Position numbers and translations under genes: made by a program | From: Chloroflexota bacterium | GTDB lineage: Bacteria; Chloroflexota; Anaerolineae; Anaerolineales; VGOW01 | Assembly: GCA_016197225.1 (NCBI GenBank) | Contig: JACPWC010000085.1 | Coordinates: forward strand, 17,028-81,027 | Reading direction: 5' to 3' | Length of the DNA stretch: 64,000 nt | Part shown: positions 63,647 to 64,000 of the stretch, in pieces | Layout of the letters: every line of letters begins with the position of its first letter | Position numbering within the stretch: position 1 is the stretch's first letter | Notes under the pieces: generated by a model | The model's input: the letters and a program-made list of their open reading frames with translations, nothing else | The model's database searches: none | What the model was told of the DNA's origin: nothing

Positions 63647-64000
63647 TCACGGTTTGTCGGACCTGGCGCAACGGAAGCCGCCGGGGTTGTAGGCGGCGGT
63701 GTCGGTGGCGCTGTAGCGGCGCGAGGCGGCGCGGATGTTGGCAAAGAGGTCGTTCCACGAACTGGAGCGCAGGGCATGAACGCCGCCGAGAAATGAGGGC
63801 GTGGGCGTGACGGTGTTGAACACTTTCACAAAGTACGAGTCGTAATAGTAATCGCTCACCCACTCCACGACGTTGCCCGACATGTCGAGCGCGCCGTAAG
63901 GACTGGCCCCGTTCGGGAACGCTCCGACTTGGGTGGTATCGCCCGAAGCCAGGTTGAAGTTGAGCAAGGTGTTGTCCGGCGGCTGGTTGCCCCAGGGATA
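63647..64000 (-). CDS. Formylglycine-generating-enzyme-like (FGE/SUMF1) protein, partial
   Basis: The C-terminal 117 residues of a FGE-sulfatase domain protein; the gene begins outside the window. Starting at the edge, it reads YPWGNQPPDNTLLNFN, VGAFPNGASPYGALDMSGNV, WVSDYYYDSY, then a late conserved RAASRRYSATDTAAYNPGGF and RCAR end. Active FGE enzymes convert sulfatase Cys to formylglycine, but many homologues are binding proteins and the Cys pair of the active enzyme cannot be assessed from this fragment. A partner cannot be seen. Confidence 0.85.
   Translation of the reverse strand, partial: YPWGNQPPDNTLLNFNLASGDTTQVGAFPNGASPYGALDMSGNVVEWVSDYYYDSYFVKVFNTVTPTPSFLGGVHALRSSSWNDLFANIRAASRRYSATDTAAYNPGGFRCARSDKP

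Noticed and set aside
17147..64000. tRNA or rRNA genes
   Set aside because: No sequence with the TTCGANTC arm and acceptor pairing of a tRNA, and no rRNA-like conserved block, was found in the intergenic regions I read.

Overview
The window is a gene-dense, GC-rich bacterial chromosome segment with about 50 protein genes, no rRNA, no recognisable tRNA and no CRISPR array. The best guess for the host is a Chloroflexota (Anaerolineae-like) bacterium. The signs are lipoproteins with Thr/Pro-rich linkers and an NBR1-type Ig domain, an AlkZ-related protein, FHA-trypsin and REC-PAS-GAF-HD-GYP architectures, and many short inverted repeats built from simple tandem words lying between (and inside) genes. 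This assignment is inference from gene style, not from a phylogenetic marker.

Layout. (a) 1-10 kb: a partial MmyB-like regulator, a META-domain lipoprotein, and a Phd-like/nucleotidyltransferase fusion gene framed by a 42-bp direct repeat. A polyamine-type module follows: a PuuB-like FAD oxidoreductase, an S9 peptidase, two PotD-like binding proteins, PotC and PotB permeases, and a divergent XRE-cupin regulator. No PotA ATPase is present. (b) 10-17 kb: an EamA transporter, a TGS/uridine-kinase-like protein, RNase HIII, 6-phosphofructokinase and a large HD-GYP response regulator. (c) 17-38 kb: a 20-kb run of minus-strand catabolic genes. In transcription order it reads: a 3-hydroxyisobutyrate dehydrogenase-like enzyme, E1 alpha and E1 beta, an M24 hydrolase, E2, two bicupins, an SDR, an amidohydrolase, ABC permease, binding protein, ABC ATPase, a permease-amidohydrolase fusion, an HpaB-type monooxygenase with its flavin reductase, a membrane protein, and an intradiol dioxygenase. 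An XRE-cupin regulator is transcribed divergently at its head, over an intergenic region with two good promoters and repeated TGAACA motifs. (d) 38-47 kb: an AlkZ-related protein, TatA, PstB/PstA/PstC, DNA polymerase I, and a large membrane protein with an N-terminal DUF4332-like domain and an alpha/beta-hydrolase motif. (e) 47-64 kb: a pseudo-receiver/roadblock/TnpA-like fusion protein, two surface lipoproteins, a second S9 peptidase, a GT39-type glycosyltransferase, an FHA-FHA-TM-trypsin protein, an RHS pseudogene, a GGDEF response regulator, a zinc-ribbon/TPR membrane protein, an NfeD/SPFH pair, a GNAT acetyltransferase, an ABC ATPase and a partial formylglycine-generating-enzyme-like protein.

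How it works together. The 17-38 kb block looks like one regulon: a ribose/nucleoside-type ABC importer brings in a ring or amide compound. Two paralogous amidohydrolases act on it, one of them physically fused to a permease. Bicupins, an SDR, an M24-fold hydrolase and a 2-oxoacid dehydrogenase process the products, while the HpaBC-like pair and the intradiol dioxygenase hydroxylate and open an aromatic ring. The substrate cannot be told from sequence alone.

The most unusual observations are the permease-amidohydrolase fusion, the domesticated TnpA-like domain joined to a pseudo-receiver and a roadblock-like domain, palindromic repeats inserted in frame into interdomain linkers of E2 and other proteins, and the direct-repeat-framed antitoxin/nucleotidyltransferase gene.
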